From Schinkia azotoformans LMG 9581 (lineage in GTDB: Bacteria; Bacillota; Bacilli; Bacillales; Bacillaceae_J): 64,000 bases of DNA. The number at the start of each line of letters is the position of its first letter. Position 1 is the stretch's first letter. The stretch covers positions 33,166 to 97,165 of the forward strand of contig NZ_AJLR01000041.1 of the NCBI RefSeq assembly GCF_000307855.1. Reading direction: 5' to 3'. The notes under the pieces are model-generated. The model searched no databases. It had not been told where the DNA came from and saw only the letters and a program-made list of their open reading frames with translations. Shown one piece after another: positions 56,871 through 64,000 of the stretch. The position numbers were made by a program, and so were the translations under genes.

Positions 56871-57111
56871 AATAATGGGTGTCCATCTGGTGCTCTAACT
56901 GAAGGGGGGCGAATTGCCTCTATTATCTTTATTATAGTGTTTAATTAATAATCTCTAGATTAATTATATTCATACTATTTCTTATATTAGAAAAGTTTTT
57001 ATAGACAATTGTGGGTAATGAGGATATAATACTAATATATAAAAGATTAGGAATACTTTCAAAAAAATAAATTTGTATACATATTGGTGTCAGACTGGAA
57101 AGGGGAATGGC
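56871..57111. promoter_or_regulatory. Non-coding region upstream of glnQ
   Basis: About 240 bases without a gene. An imperfect AT-rich palindrome centred near 56954 (aattaataatct-ct-agattaatta) and several tataat-like -10 candidates around 57030-57050 are visible; no single promoter stands out. The first 40 bases, including a run of six G, look like leftover sequence from the terminator duplication. No T-box or riboswitch pattern was recognised. Confidence 0.4.
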
Positions 57112-57840
57112 ATGATTTCTTTTGAAAACGTTAACAAGTACTATGGGGATTTTCATGTATTAAAAGATATTAATCTCTCAATAAAAGAGGGAGAGGTTGT
57201 TGTAATCATTGGGCCATCAGGCTCTGGAAAAAGTACTTTACTGAGATGTATTAATAGGCTAGAAACCATTACAGACGGAAATTTTACCGTAAATAATATC
57301 TCAGTCAATGACAAGAAAACAGATATTAACAAACTTCGACGAAATATTGGTATGGTATTCCAGCACTTTAATCTCTATCCGCATAAAACGGTTTTAGAAA
57401 ATATTACTCTAGCACCAATCAATGTTTTAAAGCAGTCAGCAGAAGAGGCAAAAAAGACTGCGATGTATTACTTAGAAAAAGTAGGTATTCCCGACAAAGC
57501 GTCTTCTTATCCTTCACAGCTTTCTGGTGGACAACAACAACGTGTAGCTATTGCTAGGGGACTTGCAATGCAACCGAAAATTATGCTTTTTGATGAACCT
57601 ACATCGGCTCTTGATCCCGAGATGGTAGGAGAAGTTTTGGATGTAATGAAAGCGCTGGCAAAAGAAGGCATGACAATGGCTGTTGTTACTCACGAAATGG
57701 GATTTGCAAAAGAAGTGGGAGATCGAATTGTATTTATGGATCAAGGCAAGATTTTAGAAGAGGCAAAACCGGCAGAGTTTTTTGCGAACCCGAGGGAAGA
57801 GCGGGCGCGATTATTTCTCAGCCGTGTATTAAATCACTAA
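57112..57840 (+). CDS. glnQ: Glutamine-type polar amino acid ABC transporter ATPase
   Basis: ATPase of a GlnQHMP-type amino acid importer. 242 residues: Walker [11 protein letters not shown]-loop [14 protein letters not shown], signature [17 protein letters not shown], Walker [16 protein letters not shown]-loop [12 protein letters not shown] 57112 is chosen for its aaagggg site; the frame is open 13 codons further upstream. First gene of a four-gene operon in the same order as B. subtilis glnQ-glnH-glnM-glnP. Confidence 0.9.
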   Translation: MISFENVNKYYGDFHVLKDINLSIKEGEVVVIIGPSGSGKSTLLRCINRLETITDGNFTVNNISVNDKKTDINKLRRNIGMVFQHFNLYPHKTVLENITLAPINVLKQSAEEAKKTAMYYLEKVGIPDKASSYPSQLSGGQQQRVAIARGLAMQPKIMLFDEPTSALDPEMVGEVLDVMKALAKEGMTMAVVTHEMGFAKEVGDRIVFMDQGKILEEAKPAEFFANPREERARLFLSRVLNH

Positions 57841-57863
57841 ACAAAAAGGGAGAGGGTCTCAAA

Positions 57864-58703
57864 ATGAAAAAACTAATTTTATTAACAGTAGTAGCTCTTA
57901 TGTCAGTATTGCTGCTAGCAGCTTGTGGTTCTGGTGCAAGCAAGGAGGTAGCAACAACGGGTGAGTCGAAGGAAGGAAACGCAGAGCAAGGGGTAAGCGG
58001 CATCCTTGACACGATTAAACAACGTGACAAAATCGTTTTTGGTGTAAAACATGATACTAAGTTATTTGGTTTGAAAGATCCAGCTACAGGAGAAGTAGCA
58101 GGCTTTGATATCGATATTGCAAGGCAAATTGCTAAAGAAATTCTTGGTGATGAAAATAAAGCAGAATTTGTAGAAGTAACTTCAAAAACAAGAATACCTT
58201 TATTGAATAAAGGTGACATTGATGCAATTGTTGCAACGATGACAATTACAGAAGAACGTAAAAAAGAAGTTGATTTTTCAAATGTATATTTTGAAGCAGG
58301 GCAATCACTCCTTGTGAAAAAAGGAAGTCCTGTACAAAGTATTGAAGATCTAACAAAAGATACACCAGTACTAGCTGTAAAAGGATCTACATCTACTATT
58401 AATATCCGTAATGCAGCTCCAGATGCACCGGTATTAGAATTTGAAAACTACGCAGAAGCATTTACTGCACTAAAAGCAGGGCAAGGTGTAGCATTGACGA
58501 CAGATAACGCAATTCTTTTAGGAATGGCTTCTGAAGATAATTCTTTTGAATTAGTTGGAGGAACATTTACAGACGAGCCGTATGGAATTGCAGTGAAGAA
58601 GGGGAATACAGAATTAGTAGATGCAATCAACGGTGTTCTTGATACGCTTAAATCCAATGGCGAATACGATGCTATTTATAAGAAATGGTTTGATTTACAA
58701 TAA
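57864..58703 (+). CDS. glnH: Glutamine/polar amino acid-binding lipoprotein
   Basis: Extracellular receptor for the GlnQ-MP importer. 279 residues: lipoprotein signal with lipobox LLAAC (Cys21), then a type-2 periplasmic-binding domain starting IKQRDKIVFGVKHDTKLFGL, with GFDIDIARQIAKEILG, the ligand loop TSKTRIPLLNKGDIDAIVATMTIT (Arg that binds the amino-acid carboxylate) and the C-terminal LKSNGEYDAIYKKWF. Glutamine or glutamate is the probable ligand from gene order, not proven. ATG with gggagagg. A hairpin follows. Confidence 0.88.
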   Translation: MKKLILLTVVALMSVLLLAACGSGASKEVATTGESKEGNAEQGVSGILDTIKQRDKIVFGVKHDTKLFGLKDPATGEVAGFDIDIARQIAKEILGDENKAEFVEVTSKTRIPLLNKGDIDAIVATMTITEERKKEVDFSNVYFEAGQSLLVKKGSPVQSIEDLTKDTPVLAVKGSTSTINIRNAAPDAPVLEFENYAEAFTALKAGQGVALTTDNAILLGMASEDNSFELVGGTFTDEPYGIAVKKGNTELVDAINGVLDTLKSNGEYDAIYKKWFDLQ

Positions 58704-58720
58704 CTAAATTTTTCTAATCG

Positions 58721-58743
58721 GGATGGGCAGTAAATGCTCATCC
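58721..58743 (+). other. Intercistronic hairpin between glnH and glnM
   Basis: Nine-base stem ggatgggca / tgctcatcc (one G-T pair) with a five-base loop, no strong T-run. Same position and probable purpose as the livJ-livH hairpin: raising the ratio of receptor to permease mRNA. Confidence 0.6.
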
Positions 58744-58770
58744 TAATTAATTTAAAGTGGGGTGAAATAG

Positions 58771-59424
58771 ATGTTAGATTTCTCAATTGTAGTAAACTAT
58801 TTTGATATGTTTATGGATGGCTTTATCGTTACGATACTGGCTAGTATTGTAGCGTTAATTGCTAGCTTTATACTTGGAGCAATTATTGCAGTAATGAGAA
58901 TTACACCAATTGCACCACTTCGATGGTTTGGGACAATTTATACGGAGTTTTTTCGAAATATACCGTTAGTTATAATTGCCTTTTTCTTTTATATAGGAAC
59001 TCCGGTCCTCGGGATAAGATTTTCTGGGATTACTGCAGGAACGATAGCGCTTTCGATTTATACATCATCGTTTATTGCCGAAGCCATTCGCTCTGGCATC
59101 TTGTCCGTTCCAAAAGGACAAATGGAGGCGGCGAGATCTTCAGGTTTAAATTACCTTCAAACAATGAGGTTAATCATACTACCTCAAGCAATAAAAATTG
59201 TGATCCCGCCAATTGGTAACCAATTTGTTAACTTGGTAAAAAATTCATCAATTTTGGCTCTGATTGCAGGTGCTGACCTAATGTACCAAGCAGATCTTAT
59301 TTCAGCAAGAACCTATATTGTTTTTGATGTATACATATTTGTTGCATTATTTTATTTAGTTCTAACTGTACCATTGAGTATGGGTGTAGGGTACCTTGAG
59401 AAACGCCTTACAAATAGTCGCTAG
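58771..59424 (+). CDS. glnM: Polar amino acid ABC transporter permease (GlnM-like)
   Basis: Membrane subunit of the importer, 217 residues with about five helices. Typical HisM/GlnP-family features: TEFFRNIPLVIIAFFFYIG and the coupling motif EAARSSGLNYLQTMRLIILPQA. ATG with gtggggtg. Paralogous to the next gene, with which it forms a heterodimeric channel. The stop is 11 bases before the glnP start. Confidence 0.88.
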   Translation: MLDFSIVVNYFDMFMDGFIVTILASIVALIASFILGAIIAVMRITPIAPLRWFGTIYTEFFRNIPLVIIAFFFYIGTPVLGIRFSGITAGTIALSIYTSSFIAEAIRSGILSVPKGQMEAARSSGLNYLQTMRLIILPQAIKIVIPPIGNQFVNLVKNSSILALIAGADLMYQADLISARTYIVFDVYIFVALFYLVLTVPLSMGVGYLEKRLTNSR

Positions 59425-59435
59425 GAGGTGTCATA

Positions 59436-60086
59436 ATGGATTTTATAGGTGCATATTCTCCGGAAAATTTGAAGTTTTTGCTTGAAGGATTTTATGTTAC
59501 ACTTTACGTTTCACTCTTTTCTATTATCTTTAGTTTTATATTTGGTGGGTTATTAGGTACTTTGAGGTATGCAAAAATCCCGGTTATTTCCAAAGTTGTA
59601 ACGGTTATTATTGAAACCATTCGAAATTTACCGCTTCTTCTTATCATATTATTTACGTACTTTGCCTTGCCTGAAATTGGAATTAATCTAAGCATTACAG
59701 TTTCCGCTATTATTGCGTTGACTGTTTTCGAATCAGCCATGCTTGCTGAAATCGTCAGAGGTGGGTTAAATTCAGTTGAAAAGGGGCAAATGGAGGCAGC
59801 TCGGTCATCTGGTTTATCATATATTCAAGCATTGAGGCTCGTTATTCTCCCTCAAGCACTTCGTAGAATGGTACCTAATATCGTTAGTCAATTCATATCA
59901 CTGTTAAAAGATACATCGCTTGCAGTCATTATTGCGCTTCCAGAACTACTTCATCATGCAAAAATTATTCAAGCTCAACAAGTAAGTTATGTAATCCCGA
60001 TCTTTATTATTATTGCTATCATGTACTTCGTAGTAAATTATGCTTTATCTTTAATTGCTCGAAGACTCGAGCTTAAAAATGCATAG
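59436..60086 (+). CDS. glnP: Polar amino acid ABC transporter permease (GlnP-like)
   Basis: Second permease subunit, 216 residues with about five helices: IIETIRNLPLLLIILFTYFALP and EAARSSGLSYIQALRLVILPQA are the same two motifs as in glnM. ATG with taggaggtg, a strong site placed in the gap after glnM. End of the operon; the terminator that follows is copy 2 of the flanking pair. Confidence 0.88.
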   Translation: MDFIGAYSPENLKFLLEGFYVTLYVSLFSIIFSFIFGGLLGTLRYAKIPVISKVVTVIIETIRNLPLLLIILFTYFALPEIGINLSITVSAIIALTVFESAMLAEIVRGGLNSVEKGQMEAARSSGLSYIQALRLVILPQALRRMVPNIVSQFISLLKDTSLAVIIALPELLHHAKIIQAQQVSYVIPIFIIIAIMYFVVNYALSLIARRLELKNA

Positions 60087-60107
60087 AAATAATAAACAAA
60101 ACATAAA

Positions 60108-60145
60108 AAAGCATCCCGTTAATAATAACGAGATGCTTTTCTTAA
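60108..60145. terminator. Terminator, copy 2 of the pair; also carries the rhomboid gene's 3' end
   Basis: Stem aaagcatcccgtta / taacgagatgcttt with T residues behind it. On the minus strand it encodes the last codons and the stop (60119-60121) of the rhomboid gene, so it is an old shared bidirectional terminator. Its twin lies at 56833-56870. Confidence 0.85.
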
Positions 60146-60715
60146 TACGATTGGTGCTAAGGCTGCCCCGCCGATCAATCCGAAAATATGGGCATAAATA
60201 TTAATGTCCGATCTGAAAAAGGTCATCACCATGCCAATGACTAATATCGAAATAATAATCTGCGAGTTCATGCGGTCAATTAAATCTTTGCGATAGATGA
60301 CCATGTACAGATACACTCCGAAAAGACCAAAGATGGCACTGGAAGAACCGAGATGATAATAATTAATTGGTGCGACGAAATAAGTGCCGATATTGGCCAA
60401 AACACCGCTTAATAAATAGGTAATTATAAATATAGGTTTGCCTAACATTCTTTCAAGGGCGGGGCCAAAGATGGCTAATGAAAAAGAATTAAAAAGCATA
60501 TGGCCAAAGCTGCTATGAAGAAAGATTGGCGTTAAAAGCCTCCAATATTCACCGTTATACACATCGTAATTGGACCCAATTCCAAGGTAGAGTAGCTGCT
60601 GTCCACCGGGTAACATTGAAAAAACAAACCATAGTAATATATGAATGATGATAATTCCGGTTACAATTGGATAATGCCGGGTAAAAGAACGGAAATTTTC
60701 ATGGCGGATAAACAT
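60119..60715 (-). CDS. ydcA: Rhomboid-family intramembrane serine protease
   Basis: 198-residue, six-helix intramembrane protease. Catalytic residues: Ser in HLGSSSAIFG (a GxSx variant), His in AHIFGLIGGA, and the supporting Asn/His in GHMLFNSFSLAIFGP. The WRLLTPIFLHSSFGHMLFN stretch is the L1-loop/TM2 signature. In B. subtilis the rhomboid gene ydcA is likewise next to acpS and ydcC, which supports the symbol. ATG on the minus strand, divergent from acpS. Its stop is inside the terminator shared with glnP. Confidence 0.88.
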   Translation of the reverse strand: MFIRHENFRSFTRHYPIVTGIIIIHILLWFVFSMLPGGQQLLYLGIGSNYDVYNGEYWRLLTPIFLHSSFGHMLFNSFSLAIFGPALERMLGKPIFIITYLLSGVLANIGTYFVAPINYYHLGSSSAIFGLFGVYLYMVIYRKDLIDRMNSQIIISILVIGMVMTFFRSDINIYAHIFGLIGGAALAPIVLRKASRYY

Positions 60716-60821
60716 TCGCGATACTCCTTTGTTATACTTTATTTATTACTAGCCTTAATGGACATACATATACCCATTATATGGCGTCTTCCTATTAATT
60801 AGAAGAAAGGGAACCTGGATT

Positions 60822-61175
60822 ATGATAAAAGGGATCGGTATAGATATTGTCGAACTAAATAGAGTGCGGACAATTCAGCAAAGACAACCGAAATTTTCAA
60901 AACGAATATTAACAGAAAATGAAATGAAAATATTCGAAGTATTATCCAAAAGCCGACAAATAGAATTTTTAGCAGGTAGATTTTCGGCTAAAGAAGCTTA
61001 TGCAAAAGCAAAGGGGACAGGCTTTGGTGAATCTTTAAGTTTTCTCGATATTGAAATTTTACCAGATCTGCTCGGAAAACCGGAAATAAAAACAAAAGAA
61101 AAAGAAATTGTGCATTTGTCTATATCTCATTCAAGGGAATATGCCGTTGCACAGGTAATCATAGAGGAAATATAG
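60822..61175 (+). CDS. acpS: Holo-[acyl-carrier-protein] synthase
   Basis: Phosphopantetheinyl transferase that activates acyl carrier protein for fatty-acid synthesis. 117 residues: metal-binding [12 protein letters not shown] (Asp8), [14 protein letters not shown] (Glu near 58) and the C-terminal [16 protein letters not shown]. Length and motifs are normal for bacterial AcpS. ATG with a gaaaggg ribosome binding site. Followed by the NAD(P)H-hydrate repair gene on the same strand. Confidence 0.95.
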   Translation: MIKGIGIDIVELNRVRTIQQRQPKFSKRILTENEMKIFEVLSKSRQIEFLAGRFSAKEAYAKAKGTGFGESLSFLDIEILPDLLGKPEIKTKEKEIVHLSISHSREYAVAQVIIEEI

Positions 61176-61254
61176 AAAAAAAGTTGCTTGTCAGGGCTAG
61201 TCTGCATATTACGTAACTTTGTCTCATATATATTTAGTGCGGTTAGGAGGGAAC

Positions 61255-62769
61255 ATGTTGCAAGTAGTGACTGCAAATGAAATGTATGAAATTGACCGCT
61301 TTACAATGGGTGAAATAGGTCTATCAGGTGTGCTGTTAATGGAGAATGCCGGCCAGGCCTTTGTTCAAAAGGCATTAAATTATTTGAATCAAGGTCAGAA
61401 AATAGCGGTGTTGATTGGTACCGGTAATAATGGTGGAGATGGTTTTGTAATTGCAAGAATGTTAAAAAGCTTAGGGTTCCAAGTTGATGCTTATCTACTA
61501 GTGGAAGAGGGGGAAGTGAAGGGGGATGCATTGTTTCATTTTAACGCCTTTCGCAACTCAGGTTATGAGATCATGCCTCTTTGTGATTTGAATGCTTTGC
61601 GACTCTATGACGTTATTCTTGATGCAATGCTTGGGATTGGGATTAAGGGAGAGATTAAATCACCTTATCGCGAGATTGTTGCAGCTTGTAATGAGCTAAA
61701 TAATTTTAAAATCGCTGTAGATATACCAAGTGGTGTACCTGCAGATGGTTCGCAACCTTTTAATCTAGCATTTAAGGCTGATGTTACAATCACGCTCCAG
61801 CATCCTAAGTTGAGTGCTTTTACCTATCCGACCCGAGAGTATTATGGCATGCTTGAAGTGGTTCCAATTGGGATTCCGCCGAAAGCAACACAAGCTATTG
61901 TAAAGCTTGATCGTAAGTGCTGGACGGAAAACGAAGTTCATCAAACGTTAACAAACCGGTCACCATCTTCACATAAAGGCACACATGGGAAGGGCTTAGT
62001 AATTGGGGGTTCATTACCTATGACAGGGGCACCTGTTATGACAACGAGGGCTGTCCTTCGAGCTGGCGGGGGTCTTACTACATTGGCTATACCAGATGCC
62101 ATTCATTCCATTGTTGCAAGTCAAATTGTTGAGGCGATGTTTTCACCGTGGAAGGCAGTTAATGGTCATTTCAGTGGTGAATTAGGAACGGATGTCTCAC
62201 GGTTTGACGCTGTTGCGTTCGGTCCTGGTGTAGGTCGAGAAAATGGCGGTGAAAAGATCCTTTCAACTTTACTTGACAACGTGAAGGCACCGCTTATAGT
62301 CGATGCAGATGGGTTGTTTTATCTTGTAAAGCTCAAAGAAAAGTTGAAACAAAGGTCATACCCGACAATTATTACTCCACATACCGGTGAATTTGCACGG
62401 CTAACTGGTCATTTACCAACAGAGATTGAAAATGACCGATTTGAATTATCGAGGCAGTTCGCTATCGAATATGGAGTCTATATTGTGCTAAAAGGACCTT
62501 ATTCTATTGTAACTACCCCAACAGGTTCGCAATTTGTGAACACGAGTGGAAATGCAGCTCTTGCAAAAGGCGGAACCGGTGATGTTCTTACTGGTATTAT
62601 TTTAGCCTTTGTCATGAACCATTCCAATTTACAGGAAGCTGTCAGTAATGCTGTTTTTGCCCATGGAAAAGCGGCTGATGTGTTAGTGGAGGGTAATCAC
62701 TCGATGCGAGATGTCCTTGCAACTGATGTGATTAATGCACTGCCATCTGTATTTCGTACATTTCATTAA
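61255..62769 (+). CDS. nnr: Bifunctional NAD(P)H-hydrate epimerase / ADP-dependent NAD(P)H-hydrate dehydratase
   Basis: Metabolite-repair enzyme that restores damaged NAD(P)H hydrates. 504 residues: N-terminal YjeF_N epimerase (about 1-215, with MENAGQAF, GTGNNGGDGFVIARML and VDIPSGVPADG containing the catalytic Asp) and C-terminal YjeF_C/ribokinase-fold dehydratase (about 225-500, with HKGTHGKGLVIGGS, AFGPGVGRENG, ITPHTGEFARLTG, KGGTGDVLTGII with the catalytic Asp). ATG 61255 is fixed by aggaggg; twelve upstream in-frame codons lack a ribosome binding site. It sits between acpS and ydcC; the two are closer in B. subtilis. Confidence 0.93.
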   Translation: MLQVVTANEMYEIDRFTMGEIGLSGVLLMENAGQAFVQKALNYLNQGQKIAVLIGTGNNGGDGFVIARMLKSLGFQVDAYLLVEEGEVKGDALFHFNAFRNSGYEIMPLCDLNALRLYDVILDAMLGIGIKGEIKSPYREIVAACNELNNFKIAVDIPSGVPADGSQPFNLAFKADVTITLQHPKLSAFTYPTREYYGMLEVVPIGIPPKATQAIVKLDRKCWTENEVHQTLTNRSPSSHKGTHGKGLVIGGSLPMTGAPVMTTRAVLRAGGGLTTLAIPDAIHSIVASQIVEAMFSPWKAVNGHFSGELGTDVSRFDAVAFGPGVGRENGGEKILSTLLDNVKAPLIVDADGLFYLVKLKEKLKQRSYPTIITPHTGEFARLTGHLPTEIENDRFELSRQFAIEYGVYIVLKGPYSIVTTPTGSQFVNTSGNAALAKGGTGDVLTGIILAFVMNHSNLQEAVSNAVFAHGKAADVLVEGNHSMRDVLATDVINALPSVFRTFH

Positions 62770-62783
62770 AGCATATTCACGTT

Positions 62784-62813
62784 CCCTTCTTTGTCCGAAA
62801 CGAGACAAAGGGG
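62784..62813 (+). promoter_or_regulatory. Hairpin covering the ydcC ribosome binding site
   Basis: In the 52-base gap before ydcC, ccc-tt-ctttgtc pairs with gacaaag-ggg (two bulged T), loop of eight bases. The 3' arm supplies aaagggg, the Shine-Dalgarno of the next gene. No T-run follows, so it would control translation rather than stop transcription. Confidence 0.5.
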
Positions 62814-62821
62814 TTGAAGAT

Positions 62822-63829
62822 ATGAAGAAAGGATTTTCACTATTATTTTTAGGACTATTACTCATCATCGGATTAACAGCGTGCGGGGCAAAGAGCCAGG
62901 AAGATGTTAAGAAAGCTTTAAATAAACAAATGGAGGAAATGACAGGCTATAAAGCAAATGCGACATTAACTTTACAAACTGGTAATGAGCCGCAAAATTA
63001 TAATATCGATATTTGGCGTAATAAACCTGATTTCTATCGAGTTCATTTAAAGAGTGACAATAAAGACCAAAGTCAGATGATTCTTCGGAATGATGAAGGT
63101 GTGTTTGTCATAACACCTGCATTAAATAAGAGCTTCAAATTCCAAAGTGACTGGCCGGAAAATACAAGTCAGGCCTATTTATATGAATCATTAGTTCGTG
63201 ATATTTTAGATGATAAAGATGCTAAATTTACTGCAACTGATAGTCAGTATATTTTTGAAACAAAAACAAACTATCAAAATAATAAGACGCTTCCCACGCA
63301 AGAGATTACAATTAATAAAAAGGATTTAACACCTGCAATGGTAAAGGTGTTGGATCAAGATCGTCAGCCGCTTGTTCAAGTGGAGTTTGCAGGGTTCGAA
63401 TTTAATCCAAAATTCGATGCTAATGCCTTTGATTTAGAGAAGAATAAAACAGGCGCCGAGATGGATACACCAACAATGGCACAGCCGGCTAATGCAAAAT
63501 TAATGGTGCTATACCCTGAAAATACGCCTGAAATGGAATTGATTGAAGAAAAGAAAGTGACCACTGAAAGCGGCGAACGAATTGTATTAACATATGCAGG
63601 CGAAAAGTCATTTACCCTATATGAAGAAGTAGCTTCTGTTTTACCTGCAAGTACACCTATCTTAGTGGATGGGGAGCCGATTGATTTAGGATTTACAATA
63701 GGAACATTAACAGAAAATGCAGTTTCTTGGTCTTATGATGGCGTTGATTTCTATTTAGCTTCTGAAGATTTATCTCAAGCTGAAATGGCTGAAATTGCAC
63801 GCTCTGTCCAAGGTCAAGCGATAAAATAA
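62822..63829 (+). CDS. ydcC: LolA-like outer-membrane-lipoprotein-carrier-fold lipoprotein (YdcC)
   Basis: 336-residue lipoprotein on the outer face of the membrane. The signal has lipobox LTAC (Cys21). The mature part has a LolA/LolB-type half-barrel (about 30-215: EEMTGYKANATLTLQTG, IDIWRNKPDFYRVHLK, QMILRNDEGVFVITPALNKSFKFQSDWPEN) and a C-terminal DUF4367-like domain (about 250-335, GLGFTIGTL-like and WSYDGVDFYLAS). YdcC is conserved beside acpS in Bacillus and contributes to spore formation; molecular role unclear. ATG 62822 chosen for aaagggg; the frame is open 29 codons upstream within nnr. A strong terminator follows. Confidence 0.85.
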   Translation: MKKGFSLLFLGLLLIIGLTACGAKSQEDVKKALNKQMEEMTGYKANATLTLQTGNEPQNYNIDIWRNKPDFYRVHLKSDNKDQSQMILRNDEGVFVITPALNKSFKFQSDWPENTSQAYLYESLVRDILDDKDAKFTATDSQYIFETKTNYQNNKTLPTQEITINKKDLTPAMVKVLDQDRQPLVQVEFAGFEFNPKFDANAFDLEKNKTGAEMDTPTMAQPANAKLMVLYPENTPEMELIEEKKVTTESGERIVLTYAGEKSFTLYEEVASVLPASTPILVDGEPIDLGFTIGTLTENAVSWSYDGVDFYLASEDLSQAEMAEIARSVQGQAIK

Positions 63830-63838
63830 CATGGCAAT

Positions 63839-63905
63839 GGCAGACCCAATTCGAGAGTGTTTGGCAATACATCTTGGCCAAACACTTTGGGTCGCCTTTT
63901 TTATG
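63839..63905 (+). terminator. Rho-independent terminator after ydcC
   Basis: Two-part stem: ggcagaccca / tgggtcgcc (with mismatch) enclosing agtgtttggc / gccaaacact, then six T residues. Confidence 0.85.
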
Positions 63906-64000
63906 TCTAGCGCAAGCAGCCAGGCGACTCGTAAACTTCGCCCACCTCCCTACGATAAGTCAACATCGGCTCTCAGGTTCGCTGTGTTTCCTTTATCTCA
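63906..64000. repeat. GC-rich dispersed-repeat-like sequence, cut by the window edge
   Basis: The last 95 bases, starting atgtctagcgcaagcagc, are non-coding, GC-richer than the neighbourhood and have the look of the intergenic repeats common in Bacillaceae that begin gtctagc and contain gataagtca. No second copy is present in this window, so the call rests on recognition only. Confidence 0.4.

Noticed and set aside
56871..57111. T-box or amino-acid riboswitch before glnQ
   Set aside because: No T-box core, no specifier stem and no terminator directly before the gene; only AT-rich sequence with a weak palindrome.

Overview
The window comes from a low-GC, endospore-forming Gram-positive bacterium of the Bacillaceae. 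Evidence: a complete GerA-type germinant-receptor operon, Bacillus-type purine-rich ribosome binding sites with frequent TTG/GTG starts, an OpuA betaine transporter, a seven-gene Mrp antiporter operon, and the rhomboid-acpS-ydcC neighbourhood known from Bacillus subtilis. No rRNA, tRNA, CRISPR array, prophage or insertion sequence was recognised. I cannot name the species.

Layout. 1-8.5 kb: odhAB (2-oxoglutarate dehydrogenase E1 and E2), an MBL-fold hydrolase, a secreted polysaccharide deacetylase, a DUF421 membrane protein and an acyltransferase. 8.5-13.5 kb: a liv-type ABC importer operon behind a candidate IclR-type operator and a cre-like site. 13.5-19.2 kb: accessory zone with a His-rich YmaF-like protein, an isolated BREX-type PglX methyltransferase, small membrane proteins and the C-terminal stump of a DUF1287 gene. 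19.2-22.8 kb: Fur-controlled ferric-iron ABC importer. 22.8-26.8 kb: MFS efflux gene behind a terminator/attenuator that contains its Shine-Dalgarno sequence, then a GNAT enzyme, an MscS channel and a minimal tyrosine recombinase. 26.8-33.5 kb: a universal-stress protein and the divergent mrpABCDEFG operon.

33.5-41 kb: signalling and envelope genes: a secreted stalk-domain protein, a GGDEF protein with a degenerate active site but an intact I-site, a YitT-family protein, a nitronate monooxygenase-like enzyme, a lipoprotein, a stand-alone protoglobin sensor and an OmpR-type two-component system. 41-45 kb: GbsR-like regulator divergent from opuAA-AB-AC, for osmoprotection. 45-50.4 kb: EcsC-family, YjfB-family, esterase, DegV, EamA and the RNA helicase cshA. 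50.4-55 kb: minus-strand gerA-gerB-gerC plus a small two-TM gene that fits a germinant-receptor D subunit. 55-64 kb: a TPR-like/CarboxypepD_reg membrane protein, a glnQHMP importer flanked by two nearly identical terminators, a rhomboid protease, acpS, a bifunctional NAD(P)H-hydrate repair enzyme and the YdcC/LolA-like lipoprotein. The last ~95 bases look like part of a dispersed GC-rich repeat.

Most of the window is ordinary chromosomal backbone for solute uptake, ion and osmotic homeostasis and germination. Points most worth a second look are the MFS attenuator, the orphan PglX, the I-site-only GGDEF protein, the lone globin sensor beside a two-component system, and the duplicated terminator around glnQHMP.
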